Position numbers and translations under genes: made by a program. From Smittium culicis (taxonomy: Eukaryota > Kickxellomycota > Harpellomycetes > Harpellales > Legeriomycetaceae), in the NCBI GenBank assembly GCA_001970855.1, contig LSSN01000393.1, forward strand, positions 2,556 to 40,623: 38,068 nt of DNA, given 5' to 3'. The notes under the pieces are model-generated. The model saw nothing but the letters and a program-made list of their open reading frames with translations, did not search any database and was not told the origin of the DNA. Shown one piece after another: positions 11,101-22,122 of this stretch; position 1 is the first letter of the stretch, and each line of letters opens with the position of its first letter.

Positions 11101-12340
11101 TTTGAAATTAAATGAGCAAATATAAAAAATAAACACAGACTTGAAAAAAAGAAAGTGACGGAAATATACGTATATTTTGTTTTATTAAAAAAAAGCCAAA
11201 TTACCTCCCATTACAGAACACATTGGTGAAAGGAGGTATTCACTGCTTTGAGAGCCTTTAAAACATAGATCCTTATCTCCAGGCTCGTGTAGAAAAACGG
11301 TCAAGAGTCTTTGATCCCACCTGAAAGGCTCTTGGTACAAGTCGGACCATGGAGTTGGGTTAACGGGAATGTTTAGCTATTACAGAGTAAATAAAGCGTT
11401 AATCAAGCTAAATTATAATAACAATAAAAAAGCAGTAAAAGATTGGCGGTATTCACCTTATCCAAAATCCCATTTTTAGAAACCATTGATGCACCATCAG
11501 TTAGCCAGACTATCCAGGTTAGCTCGTTTAAAAACGGATATCTCCCCTAAATTTATACATATTTATCAGATAAAGCTCAAAATTAAGGTAGCTGAATAGA
11601 AGAGATATGGAAATGATAATACGAAAATTTAGAAATTAAGCAGAAAAGTAGGATTACCTGTCCAATAGTGTCGGTGTCATGAACTAGTCTTAATAGACGA
11701 AGTCTATGAAATAAAACTGACAGAGAGTTTCCACCATTTGAGGTATCTTGGGGTTTTAGGTCTTTTAACTTCATTAATAATTCTTCGGGGGAGTCGGTTA
11801 TCTTACTCTAAACACAAAGATAAGTAATGTATTATTTGATAAAATAAATATTAATAGGCAAGTGCTTACCTTTATACAATCAGAATCATTTTCATCGTAT
11901 GTTACGAGTAGATAACTATCATTTGCTTGGTAGCCTTGCTTCTAAAAAAAATTAAAAAAAATGCGAATTAGGAGACCGATGTATATCCTTGTAAACAATA
12001 AATGAGTAGGTGTAATTTGATAAGAATGAAAACGATACAAGAATAAAAAAGTTATAAATAGGAAATTGTTGGGAATAAATTAATTTACTTGTAGTATTTG
12101 CTCTACTATACTTTTTGCGCAATCTAGTCTAGTAGGAACTTCGATTTTCTTATTTTTATTAAGATTGCTATTAACTCGATGCCTGTAGTTGTGAAGCAAG
12201 GGGAGATTTGGATTAGGAGTAGGCTCTTTATTGGTAGAATTGGAATTATTTGAGGCTTTAGAATCGGTATAAAGGGGATTAGTTTCTACTAGGGGTCTTC
12301 CCATAGACCAGCTAGTATCAATCAGGAATGCGATGATCAT
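8141..12340 (-). CDS. Integrator complex subunit 6-like protein (VWA domain), 7 exons, 1189 aa
   Basis: INTS6 is a subunit of the nuclear Integrator complex, which cleaves snRNA and nascent Pol II transcripts and helps recruit PP2A. Exons on the minus strand: 12340-12089, 11941-11870, 11807-11658, 11546-11457, 11376-11205, 11078-8424 and 8319-8141, with GT-AG introns of 62-147 nt and consistent phases. The VWA domain starts at residue 1 with a MIDAS motif DTSWSMG (D8, S10, S12), followed by SYLLVTYDE, SLSVLFHRLRLL, WLTDGAS and EPFRWDQRLLTVFL. It ends at CSVMGGNSGIF near 248, then GVVVNFEKL at 288-296. A second conserved block near 430-520 (FGLLRAN, AVNLFLLPYNYPAL, YYTIPLRRAFLLYGMP) matches animal INTS6. 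Residues about 530-1130 are Ser/Asn/Pro/Lys-rich and probably disordered. The last exon encodes an Arg/Leu-rich helix (RRRSVISRLESLL) like the INTS6 C-terminus. Longer than human INTS6 (about 890 aa). An insertion of about 50 residues follows the MIDAS loop. Confidence 0.9.
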
Positions 12341-13492
12341 GAGAATATTTAATCACTAATGTATGACAGAAATAATCTTATATAGGATGAAAAACTCTGT
12401 TTTTTTGTAAATAAATCCAGGATATATGGGACACGTATTAAGAATATACTCTTAACTGCAGAATTGGAATGTATTTGTAAATGACTATAGTTTTCAGATA
12501 TTTACAGATTAATACAATTTTATAAAGTATGCAATAAGCACAAGTGTATTCGAATCGATACTCAAATTAATATTAGAATATTAATAGAGCGCTGAGTCTA
12601 AAACTAGGTATGTGATATATAAGGCAAGTATGTTTATTTACAACAAAGCCTGGTTTTATTGAAATTGTGCTTTTCAAATAATAATAAATATGTAAAACAG
12701 CCTTAATGTTATACACTAAGCTAAATGGCGGCTTTATTTTTAAAATCCTTTCTAGAGATTGCTATTTTTTTAACTAACAATAAAGCTTTTTTACTAAAGC
12801 GGAGTCCACGAATTACATATATCTATTCTCCAATTAGTTGCTAATTGAGAAAACTACTGGTCAATTATCTTTTCTCACTAAAGAAATTCAAAACGCCCTA
12901 TTATTTTATGGCATGTTTATCAATCGCTCATTTTGATTAGCCAATTATATATATTTTTTAACTCTTCCTACTCTATTTCTGTAAAGATTACGAGCATTTA
13001 AACGCTTAAGCGCCATAAAAAAAGCAAAATACCAGCTATTATCTAGACTTGCTTTAATGTATTCATCGATGGTATATTATTTTCGAATCTCAAAACTGTG
13101 GATATTAATATACATATTTAATATGGACTATTGTACAATTTGAACATGAAATATAAAAATATTTAAAAAATCTCAGTAGAAAAAAATAATGTTTTTTTTG
13201 GTTTTTCAAAGTGTCTGGGGATGTGGGGGGGAGCTAATAGTCCATAAGTGCTCGTATAATCCATTTGAAAATAAAGTGATATTTTGGCGTGTTTGTTTAA
13301 TTTGAAATTCATAGTAAAGTTTAACACTTGGTAATCTAAAAGTACATTAATTATTAGATCTATAACTAATTTCGAAAATAAAAACATACTTTGGAAAACG
13401 TCTTGCTAGTAAAGTCCCAAACTATCCCTAGCTTAAAAAAAAACTAATCTAAATATAACGTTGAATACATTAATGTAGCTTGCATTTTATTT

Positions 13493-13678
13493 CTATTTAT
13501 GCTTATATCTATCTTTTCTTAAATTAAGATATGAAAGCCAATACGTATACTCTTTTCTTGAGAGTACTTCTTCAGCTGAGTTTTTACTATCCAACTTGAA
13601 AAACTGTTTTGCTTTAATATGACTAGAAAAAATCCAGTTTATGCGTGATCCTTGCAGATAAATACAATTAACCATCAA
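13493..13678 (-). CDS. Small hypothetical frame, 61 codons
   Basis: An ATG-started frame with a varied, basic composition (for example INWIFSSHIKAKQFFKLDS and EEVLSRKEYTYWLSYL). This is unusual for random sequence at this A/T content. No family was recognised, and no splice-linked partner exon was convincing. It may be a short gene, one exon of an unseen gene, or a relic. Confidence 0.2.
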   Translation of the reverse strand: MMVNCIYLQGSRINWIFSSHIKAKQFFKLDSKNSAEEVLSRKEYTYWLSYLNLRKDRYKHK

Positions 13679-15359
13679 AAAAACATTAAATAATAAGATA
13701 AAAGGAGCTTGGCTGTTCGTAATTTATTTCATCTGCATCATGAAAATATAATATAATGATATTTTATATGTCGCCATATCCCACTATTTCTGTATTGTAT
13801 TGTATTAGATTTGAATTTAAATATCGTCAGCCTTATCAGCTAAATATCATTGCTATCTTATGTCACAGAAATTGGCGTTAAAAGTGAATTTTTATTAAAT
13901 TTCAACTCAATTAGCCACTTTGCTGAGGTGTATATTAATTCCATATCTTTTTCCTTTGATCAAGATCATATTTAATGCGGTGTGGTATATAATAAAAAAT
14001 TCAAAAAAATATATGAACGCTTATTAACGTATTTCCGTTACAAGATTATCCGAAATCTGCTAAATATCCTTTACTCTTTTTTAATTTTAATATTTTTGGT
14101 CGCATAGAGAAATTAAAAAACAAAACCTCTTTAACTTTTTCGAGGGCGGTGTTATAAACCAATTTTGTATTATGATATTCCTCGTCATTAAACACGTAAG
14201 TATTCAAATTTTATCATTCCCATGCCATTGGCCACTGTACCCATACCCATCATTCTTACTATTGTCTTATTTTTTAGTACATAAGGAAATGCATAATCCT
14301 TTCCAATGAAAGATTATGCTGCTCAGCAACATTTCACAAATCTAGTCTAGTTTTACACCTTTTTTTTATTGCTCTATTATCTCGATAAACCCATTTATTC
14401 CTAACTTTCAAAGTCACTAATATAAAACATGACTGGCGGTTGGTATTTTTTTTTGTATCTCCATAACTAGCCAACCTGTTGATAAATAGATAAATTAGAA
14501 TATAATAGAGTAGTTTTACAGAAATGAAGTATCCTGAACCAATAGATAATTTATTTTAAATAGTTTAAAAAATTCCAATTATTAGACTTGCTAAAGAGCG
14601 TTGGCCCTGGAAAAAGATAAAAATGTCTCCATAGATTGATCTATACCTTAGCGAATAATGAAAAAGTAGATTGCATTTATTATTCCTCACTCTTTTTTAA
14701 ATGATTCTTTTTTTTTATGGCGAAATAGATTATAAAATAATGCAAATTTATTCATCAATATTATTGTTATCTATAGGATACTAAGCGGCTGAAGGATTGT
14801 ATAGAACTTTATATAAAATTTATACTGATCTAAGAGATATAATATTTACTTGGAGTCCTTAATATAGTTAAACTATCTGGGATTAAGAGGCTTATTGATC
14901 AAATGAGATATTCGTGATTAATATAGTGTTATATAGTCAATAGAGTATCGTCGTAAAAAATTTAATAAACATAATTCAACAATAAGAACTTTTATATTTT
15001 TTAACAGATAAGTTTTGAAAAAATAGAAATTAAATTTCTACTCTTCAAAATATGTTTTAGATTTTAAAGATATAAAACCGATATTTTTAAGCTTATACAA
15101 ACTTCTCTCATCGTTCATAATTTCCCAATTAGCGCATAATAATAATAAAATTATGGGTACTCGTGATAAGGTCTATAATATATATAAATAAATTTCATGA
15201 TCGCTGAAACTAAAACTATTTTAATGCTAGGTGAAAAAGTAGTATATCGATGTGTAGGTTTAATCCAATCATTATTAGGACTTTACGGTTATCCAAAAAA
15301 TAAAAAAAAAAATTCATGTAGTATTTATCAATAAATTTGCAGTTTCTATAATTTTTTTT

Positions 15360-15930
15360 TTAAATTGAGTTGAAACGATACAATATGGTAATGGAAACTG
15401 TGAGCTGAATTTTTCAGGCATGGGCTTGTAACAGGCGGCACTTTCTTATAAGCTTGTGACTTCAAACAATGGGTATAGTTTAATTTCAGTTGTAAAAAAA
15501 ATGGCTTCATTCGTAGTTGTCTGGAATGTGAAAAGCTGAGAAATGTGAGCTGTTCAAGCTAACAAAGGGTTATGGTATAAACTTGCAAGTCACTGAAAAA
15601 AAATATAAATTACACAATAAAACGGACATTTGTCTCAATTTCTGGCAACGCTTCTGGATAATTTTGAAGTCTTGTATGGACTACGCGTATCGATTGAAAC
15701 TTCTCAGCAATTTGTTTACAAGTATGGCTATTGGATCAGCCTTATATTTAGCTTTAGCAGTTATCGCCTCTAGACCTCAGCATATATCCATCCTCCAATA
15801 ATATCTGTTGAACCCAGCTCAAGCTGCCCAACTGCGTCAATGTTTTCAACTTTTTTTATGCAAATACTTTTCCTCATTTACTAAAGACTAAAATCAATTG
15901 GCGGACAGCTAAAACTGAAAACCACTGCAC
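15360..15930. mobile_element. Possible DNA-transposon relic (hAT-like terminus)
   Basis: A patch with higher G/C than its flanks. At 15908-15927 the minus strand begins CAGTGGTTTTCAGTTTTAGC, resembling the CAGTGGTT... terminal inverted repeats of many hAT elements. The minus strand also has a 34-codon open stretch (15711-15610) with IAEKFQSIRVVHTRLQNY. On the plus strand a 72-codon frame overlaps it (15583-15801), so at most one is real. No matching left terminus or 8-bp target duplication was found by eye, and no transposase domain was recognised. Tentative. Confidence 0.2.
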
Positions 15931-16099
15931 TAAATAGAATATCAAAGCGCGAATAAAAACTTGTGCGTTATTAATTATATTTTGATTATTAATTCATACA
16001 AAACGATAAGTATATAAATACACAGCAAGTTGCATTTTATAAAATTAGTTTACATAGAGCCATATTAGTGAGAATCGTAGATAAAAAATATTTGCTATT

Positions 16100-16169
16100 T
16101 ATTACTTACTTTTATCCTCATTAGCAGTGTTTCTCCCTTCAAGAAATTTCTTAAAAGTCTTTAACCATA
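16100..16169 (+). promoter_or_regulatory. Pyrimidine-rich leader of the glycogen debranching enzyme gene
   Basis: The bases just before the ATG at 16170 are rich in T and C (TTACTTTTATCCTC, TTTCTCCCTTC), as in front of the enoyl-CoA hydratase gene. They likely mark the transcription start region. No defined factor site was recognised. Confidence 0.3.
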
Positions 16170-19100
16170 ATGCCTAAACCGAATAAATATCTACTAAATA
16201 CCCCGGATGTCTCTCTCCAAAGAGTAATGACCCCAATTCCTTCCGAAAAAACACAGCTTATGGTTTGGAATATTAAATTCAATGACAATGGTACCATATC
16301 TGGTGATAAGACTTTCGTTAATCTTCGCCTAAGCAAAAATCAACCAATCGCTATTAGATTCAAATTATCTTTGGGTTCTGAGGTTTCTATTCAACCGAAG
16401 CTTTTTACCAATTACCCATTGAACGGGTAAGCACAATTTTATTGCTATTTGATTAATACCTTTATTCTATTTTCGAATCTGCTTTTTCTTTATTTGATAA
16501 TATACTTCATTTTGAATTGACCTTATTTGTTAAATATCTATTCCTTTTAGAGGCGAATATGATCGAGCCACTTTCCATCAAAAATCGTAAGCTTTTTCCA
16601 CTTTTAAAAACTTCCAGTATACCTCACTGAACTTTTCTATTTTTATTCTTGACTCTTTTTGAAATATTAAATAGATTTGTGAGGCTTTCCACAAGCGATC
16701 TGATTTGTGAATTTTTTATAACCCGACCTGGGCCTTACCAATACTATCTTGAATATAAAAGGTATAAAACTTCTCTCAACTTTAGCGTTAATGAGCAACC
16801 CAATGCTCAAAGTTTGAATTCTGATGTCAATGATGATTCCCAGCCAACTCTAAGGCCCAGTAAATCGTACCCTGACTTAATTGTCGAGTCTTTTGAAATG
16901 GAAACTTTTAAAACTCCGAAATACTACTTTTTGGTAAATCCAGAACTTAGCATTAACAATACCCCATTAGGAATGGATGGTATAACACTCAAAACTTTAA
17001 ATCCAAAATTAATGGGCCCTTTAAGTTCTTGGGAAACTCATTTAAAGAACACTTCGACTCTTGGATATAACATGATTCATTTTATCCCTTTACAGCAACG
17101 TGGCAGCTCAGATTCTCCTTACTCCATCTTTGATCAACTTATGATATCTGACTCCTTGTTCTCTGACCTCCCAGCCATACCAGAATCCAACCAAGAAAGA
17201 GAAGATCTTTTACGAGTAGCTTTAAAACATATGGAGCAAACCCACAAAATTATTGGCCTAACTGACATAGTATGGAACCATACTGCTAATAACTCTACTT
17301 GGCTACACTCACACCCTGGCTCAGGCTACAACTTGGTCAACTCTCCTCACTTGCGCGCTGCATATGAAATTGACTGTGGATTGATTGAGCTAAGCAAAAA
17401 CATCCAAAATTATGGCTTCCCTGATCGTATGGTTCATTCAAAGGAGGACGTTGATAAATTGGTCGAAGTCATTAAAACTCAAGTAATCAACAAAATCAAA
17501 TTTTGGGAATTTTATATAATCGACGTTAAAAAAGTTATTAGCGATTCAGAGTCTTTTTATAATTCTGGGCTGGGATCTGACTTTACCCACCATTATGTCG
17601 ACGATCACATAAAATCCAGTGGTTTTCACTCAAATTTAGACTCGGAAATTTCTGTATTTTGCTCTGAATTTATTATTGAATCTATCAAAAAATCTGTTGA
17701 CACAAATAACGTCTATGATCGTTATGGACGTCAACCTGATTCAAAGCTTTGTTTCTATCTCTTAAAAAAAGTCCTTGGTGACAACGTTTCAAAAGAACGG
17801 CTTTTAGATTTAATTACTAAAACTTTGGATTTAGTTAATTTAAGCTATTACCGCGAGTATGATGATGATGTCCTGTCAATAACCACAAATATTAGAAATG
17901 TTGTAAACTTTGAGCGTTTCACAAAGGAAAATTGGAAATACCAAAAACCAATAAACTACCTTTATACAATTGTTGATCCTCTGTTCACTACTTTGCCAAA
18001 AAACGCTGAAACGTCTAAATTCTCTGACGACGAATTGGCTCTCGCTAACAACGGGTGGATCTGGGGAGGTGATCCATTGAAAAACTTTGCCAACCCTTCT
18101 TCCAAATCTTATTTAAGGCGTGAAGTGATTGTTTGGGGTGATTGTGTAAAGTTGAATTATGGAAAAAGCCGTAACGATAACCCTTGGTTATGGGATTATA
18201 TGGCAGAGTATACCATTAGAATGGCGAAGTTATTCCATGGTTTCAGAATCGATAATTGTCACTCTACGCCCATTGAGCTGGCAGAATATTTATTGGATAA
18301 AGCAAGAACTGTACGACCAAATCTTTACGTTTTAGCCGAACTTTTTACAGGTTCTGAAAGTACAGATATCATTTTTGTATCAAAGCTTGGTATTAATTCT
18401 CTTGTTAGAGAATCTATTAACTCTTGGGATATCCATGAACTCTCTAGACAATCGCATAGAGTTGGAGGTATCGCAATAGGCTCCATTGATGTTGACTGCC
18501 TTGAGATCGAAGACAAATTTACTGACTTGTCACAAAACATGGTTGACGTTCCATGTATCGTTGCTCCAATCAGAAAAACTCTGCCCCATGCAATGTTTTT
18601 TGATAACACTCACGATAATGAAACGCCATACCAAGCCCGTACTGCTGAGGATGCGCTATCGAATGCTGCCATCGTATCTGTTTCTGTTTGTTCCACTGGT
18701 AGTAGCCAAGGCTATGACGAGCTTTACCCTGAACTAATAAATTTAGTACACGAGAAGCGAAAATATGCATTGCTAGAAAATCCTTTAAATGTAGGTATTG
18801 GCTTGGCTAAGCAGAAGCTAAATAAACTTCATTCGGATTTATGCAGCTTTCAAGAAATTTTCATAAGTGTCCAAGGCGACTGCATCATTGTCCATAGACT
18901 TGATCCAACCTCACGAGAAGGGGTTTTTGCAGTGATCCGTTCTGCGTTCAAAGGAGTTTCTGGAGATGCGACTTTAGAGCCAATTAAAATGTATTCTACT
19001 CAAGTTGAACATTTATTCTCATACGGTTTGAAAATCAATGGGCCTGTAAGCGAAAAAGATGATGGATATATTCATGGCTTACAATCTACACTAATTGATT

Positions 19101-21241
19101 TAGGGCCCCCTACAATTAAAGTATCACAAGACAAAGTTGGTCCTTACTCGGAAATATCTCTTCCCAAAAATTTTTACCCTGGAAGTATTATGTTTGTGAA
19201 AACAACACTATCTAACTTTAGACCTGATCTTGAATGGAAAATTAAGAGTAACTCTTCTATTCCTATAGAGTTCTTGGGCTTAGACTCCCTAAATGTTGTT
19301 CTATTTAGATGCGATGCCGAAGAATTCAGCACAATAGGAACCAACGCTTACGATATCCCCGGAATAGGCAAGCTCCCATATTGCGGATTTTCTGGATGGA
19401 TGTCATACCTCAAAAACGCTATTTACAACAACGATTTGGGTCATCCCCTATTTGATAACATCCGAAAAGGACATTGGGCAATGGACTATATTGTTAATCG
19501 CTTACAGAAATACTGCGTTTATTACCCAAGGCTTTCTCATTTAATTTCTTGGCTAACTGAAAGATTCTCAATTATTAAAAATGCACCAGTTAACCTTGCA
19601 CCAAAATACTTTACACTTGTCATCTATACTTCATGGAGAGAGTGCATTAAAAGGGCTTTGAAACTGATGAACCCTAGCTTTACAATGTCAACAGGATTCA
19701 TTTCACGATTAGCTTTAACATCTGTTCAGCTGATCGGAAAGGTTCCCAACTCGACGCTCACTCCATTTGATAGCCCCAATTCTGTAAGCATGTCTGCTGG
19801 TCTTCCTCACTTTTCAACAAATCATATGAGATGCTGGGGTAGGGATATTTTTATCGCTCTTGATGGACTTCTATTGGTTACTCATAGATGGGAAGAAGCT
19901 CGCGACCATATTTTATCTTTTGGAAGCGTTCTAAGAAGTGGTTTGATTCCTAACTTGTTGGATGCAGGAAGAAATCCTAGATATAATGCCCGCGATGCTA
20001 CTTGGTTCTGGTTACAAGCCGTTCAGGACTATTGTAACATTTCCCCAGAAGGTCTCGATTTTTTGAATCAAAAAGTTGTTCGTCGTTTCCCTGAAGATGA
20101 AGAATATACTGCTTGGGATGATATCCGTTCATATTCCAGAAATTCTACAGTTGCTGAACTTATATTTGAAATCTTACAGAAACACGCACTCGGTATTAAC
20201 TTCAGGGAACATAATGCAGGATATAGGCTCGATGAACATATGACTGATGAAGGGTTCAATATATCCATTCATGTAGACTGGTCAAATGGCTTTGTTCTTG
20301 GCGGAAATATCCATAACTGCGGCACTTGGATGGACAAAATGGGTTCGTCATACAAAGCAGGAAATAAAGGTGTCCCAACAACACCCCGTGATGGAGCCGA
20401 TATTGAAATTATCGGACTTCTTAAAAGCACTCTGAGATGGGTCTCGTCTATAATTAGATCAGGTTATAACGTTTTCCCATTAGAAGGTGTGTTGGTTGGC
20501 CAAAACATAACATTCAATGATATCGGTAAAGCTAACATGGAGGCTTTGGAATTGTGCGAGTTCATATCTTTCGATATGTGGAATGACTTGATACAATCTT
20601 CATTTGAAAAACACTTCTGGGTTCCAGAAAATCCTGAGTACGACTCCTTGCACGATATTGATCCAAAAATGGTAAACGCACGTGGAATTTATAAAGATAC
20701 ATACGGATCAACCAAAATCTGGACTGACTACCAATTAAGACCCAATATTTCAGTTGCTATGGTCGTTGCACCTGAACTTTTTAATGTAGAAAATGCAAGA
20801 ACTTGCTTACGCCGTATGCGTGTTAGCTTACAAGGACCTTTAGGAATGAGAACTCTTGACCCTGCCGATATGCAATACAGACCTTACTACAACAATTCCA
20901 ATGACTCTAATGATCCCGCAGTCGCAAATGGCGCCAACTATCACCAAGGTCCAGAATGGGTTTGGTGCACTGGATACTATCTACGTGCCTTATTATATTT
21001 CTTCTCTGAAAATATGGATATGACTATTAGCGCATACCACGAAGTTCTATCTACAATTAACAATATGAAGAAACATATAACTAATGACTTGTACCATGGA
21101 TTGCCAGAGCTTACAAATATGGATGGAGAATACTGTAGACACTCTTGCGATACTCAAGCATGGTCTTCAGCTACAGTGCTATCATTAATCAGAGATGTTG
21201 AGAGCTTTTTAGATATTCAAAAAGTCAGCCACTTTTATTAG
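16170..21241 (+). CDS. Glycogen debranching enzyme (4-alpha-glucanotransferase / amylo-1,6-glucosidase), 3 exons, 1619 aa
   Basis: A cytosolic bifunctional enzyme that removes glycogen branches after phosphorylase: it moves a short glucan chain, then hydrolyses the remaining alpha-1,6 glucose. Exons 16170-16426, 16551-16586 (only 36 nt) and 16675-21241 join in frame (phases 2 and 2) with introns of 124 and 88 nt and end at TAG. The transferase domain shows DIVWNHTANNSTWL, FRIDNCHSTP with the nucleophile-type Asp near residue 624, VLAELFTGSE with Glu near 653, and FFDNTHDNE with Asp near 741. The glucosidase (GH133-type) domain shows MRCWGRDIFIALDGLLL near 1150, GLIPNLLDAGRNPRYNARDATWF and C-terminal PEWVWCTGYYLRALLYF. 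Length is close to yeast Gdb1 and human AGL (about 1530 aa). The whole catalytic part is one 4.5-kb exon without disruption, so the gene is probably functional. ATG 16170 fits the conserved N-terminal start. Confidence 0.97.
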
Positions 21242-21381
21242 CACCTTATATCTTTTCTTTTTCACTTCAACTTTCTAAATTTAAAATCAAATCCAATTTC
21301 TTAACTATTTTATCCCCTCAAAAATGCTACTAACTATCACAGTTAGTATTATTATAAATTAAGCTTCAGTATAACCTATAT

Positions 21382-21387
21382 AATAAA
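21382..21387 (+). terminator. Candidate poly(A) signal AATAAA of the glycogen debranching enzyme gene
   Basis: AATAAA about 140 nt after the stop codon, following a T/C-rich 3' region. The motif is frequent in this A/T-rich DNA, so support is weak. Confidence 0.3.
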
Positions 21388-22080
21388 ACTAATTGATTAT
21401 GAGTTTTAATACAAATTTAAGAGGGAAAAAAGATATGAAAGATAAAAGTCTAGTTATAAAATAACCTTAAACTAAATTTTATTAATTTATCGAACCCGCT
21501 ATTAAATATAGACTATAGTCAAATGAATAGGGTTGATTAAAATACATGATTAAATTAAAATAAATTATAATGACTATATTAAGGAAAATCAAGATAACTT
21601 GGTGCTCTCTAATAGAATAATTAAATCTATTAAAGTGAAATTGAATAATAAATTACTTGTAATAATTGCCATTTGGGAGATTCTTTATGAAGGAGCCATG
21701 CTTTAGTGCAAAGAGTTACTGTGTATAAAATCGTATAAAAAACAAATAGTTAATTAATAAAGTAGCTATTTTTTTAGTAAATAAAAATTTAAAAATTTAA
21801 CGAAAAAATAGAAAAATTCGGAATTCTTTTTCAATTCCGTCAATAATATTTGCAATTTTTTAATGCTCAAGCCATAAAAACTTGTCCGAAACAGAATGTT
21901 CTCTTTATTCAGAATGGCCACATCTGCTAGTAATTGGGCAGAATTATGAAATTTTTGGATAGCCTTAATGCTACCAGAATGCTAATTATTGAAACTTTTG
22001 ACGCATATCCGACCTCCTTGACAAGAATTTATATGGTTATGGTGCTTCTGCAACGGTGTAGAGGAGTTGGATAAGAGATT

Positions 22081-22122
22081 TTTCAGAAACTATTTTGCAT
22101 TTTTCAGAAACTATTTTGCATT
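22081..22122. repeat. 21-bp tandem duplication
   Basis: The unit TTTCAGAAACTATTTTGCAT plus one T occurs twice head to tail without a mismatch, followed by a partial third start (TTTTTTAGAA). This is probably a recent slippage or repair duplication in the A/T-rich block. Confidence 0.8.

Larger units (their letters stand above)
12341..16169. other. Intergenic region between divergent INTS6-like and glycogen debranching enzyme genes
   Basis: 3.8 kb of AT-rich DNA holding both promoters. No intact gene was recognised. There are a small unidentified minus-strand frame (13493-13678) and a G/C-richer, transposon-like patch (about 15360-15930), listed separately. A/T-only runs and simple-sequence tracts fill the rest. 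Confidence 0.6.

Noticed and set aside
13163..13387. A 74-codon minus-strand frame in the 12.3-16.2 kb intergenic region
   Set aside because: No recognised feature, composition typical of A/T-rich noise, no splice partner.
18325..18770. Open frames on both strands inside the debranching enzyme exon
   Set aside because: Shadows of a strongly conserved catalytic region; the real frame contains all family motifs.
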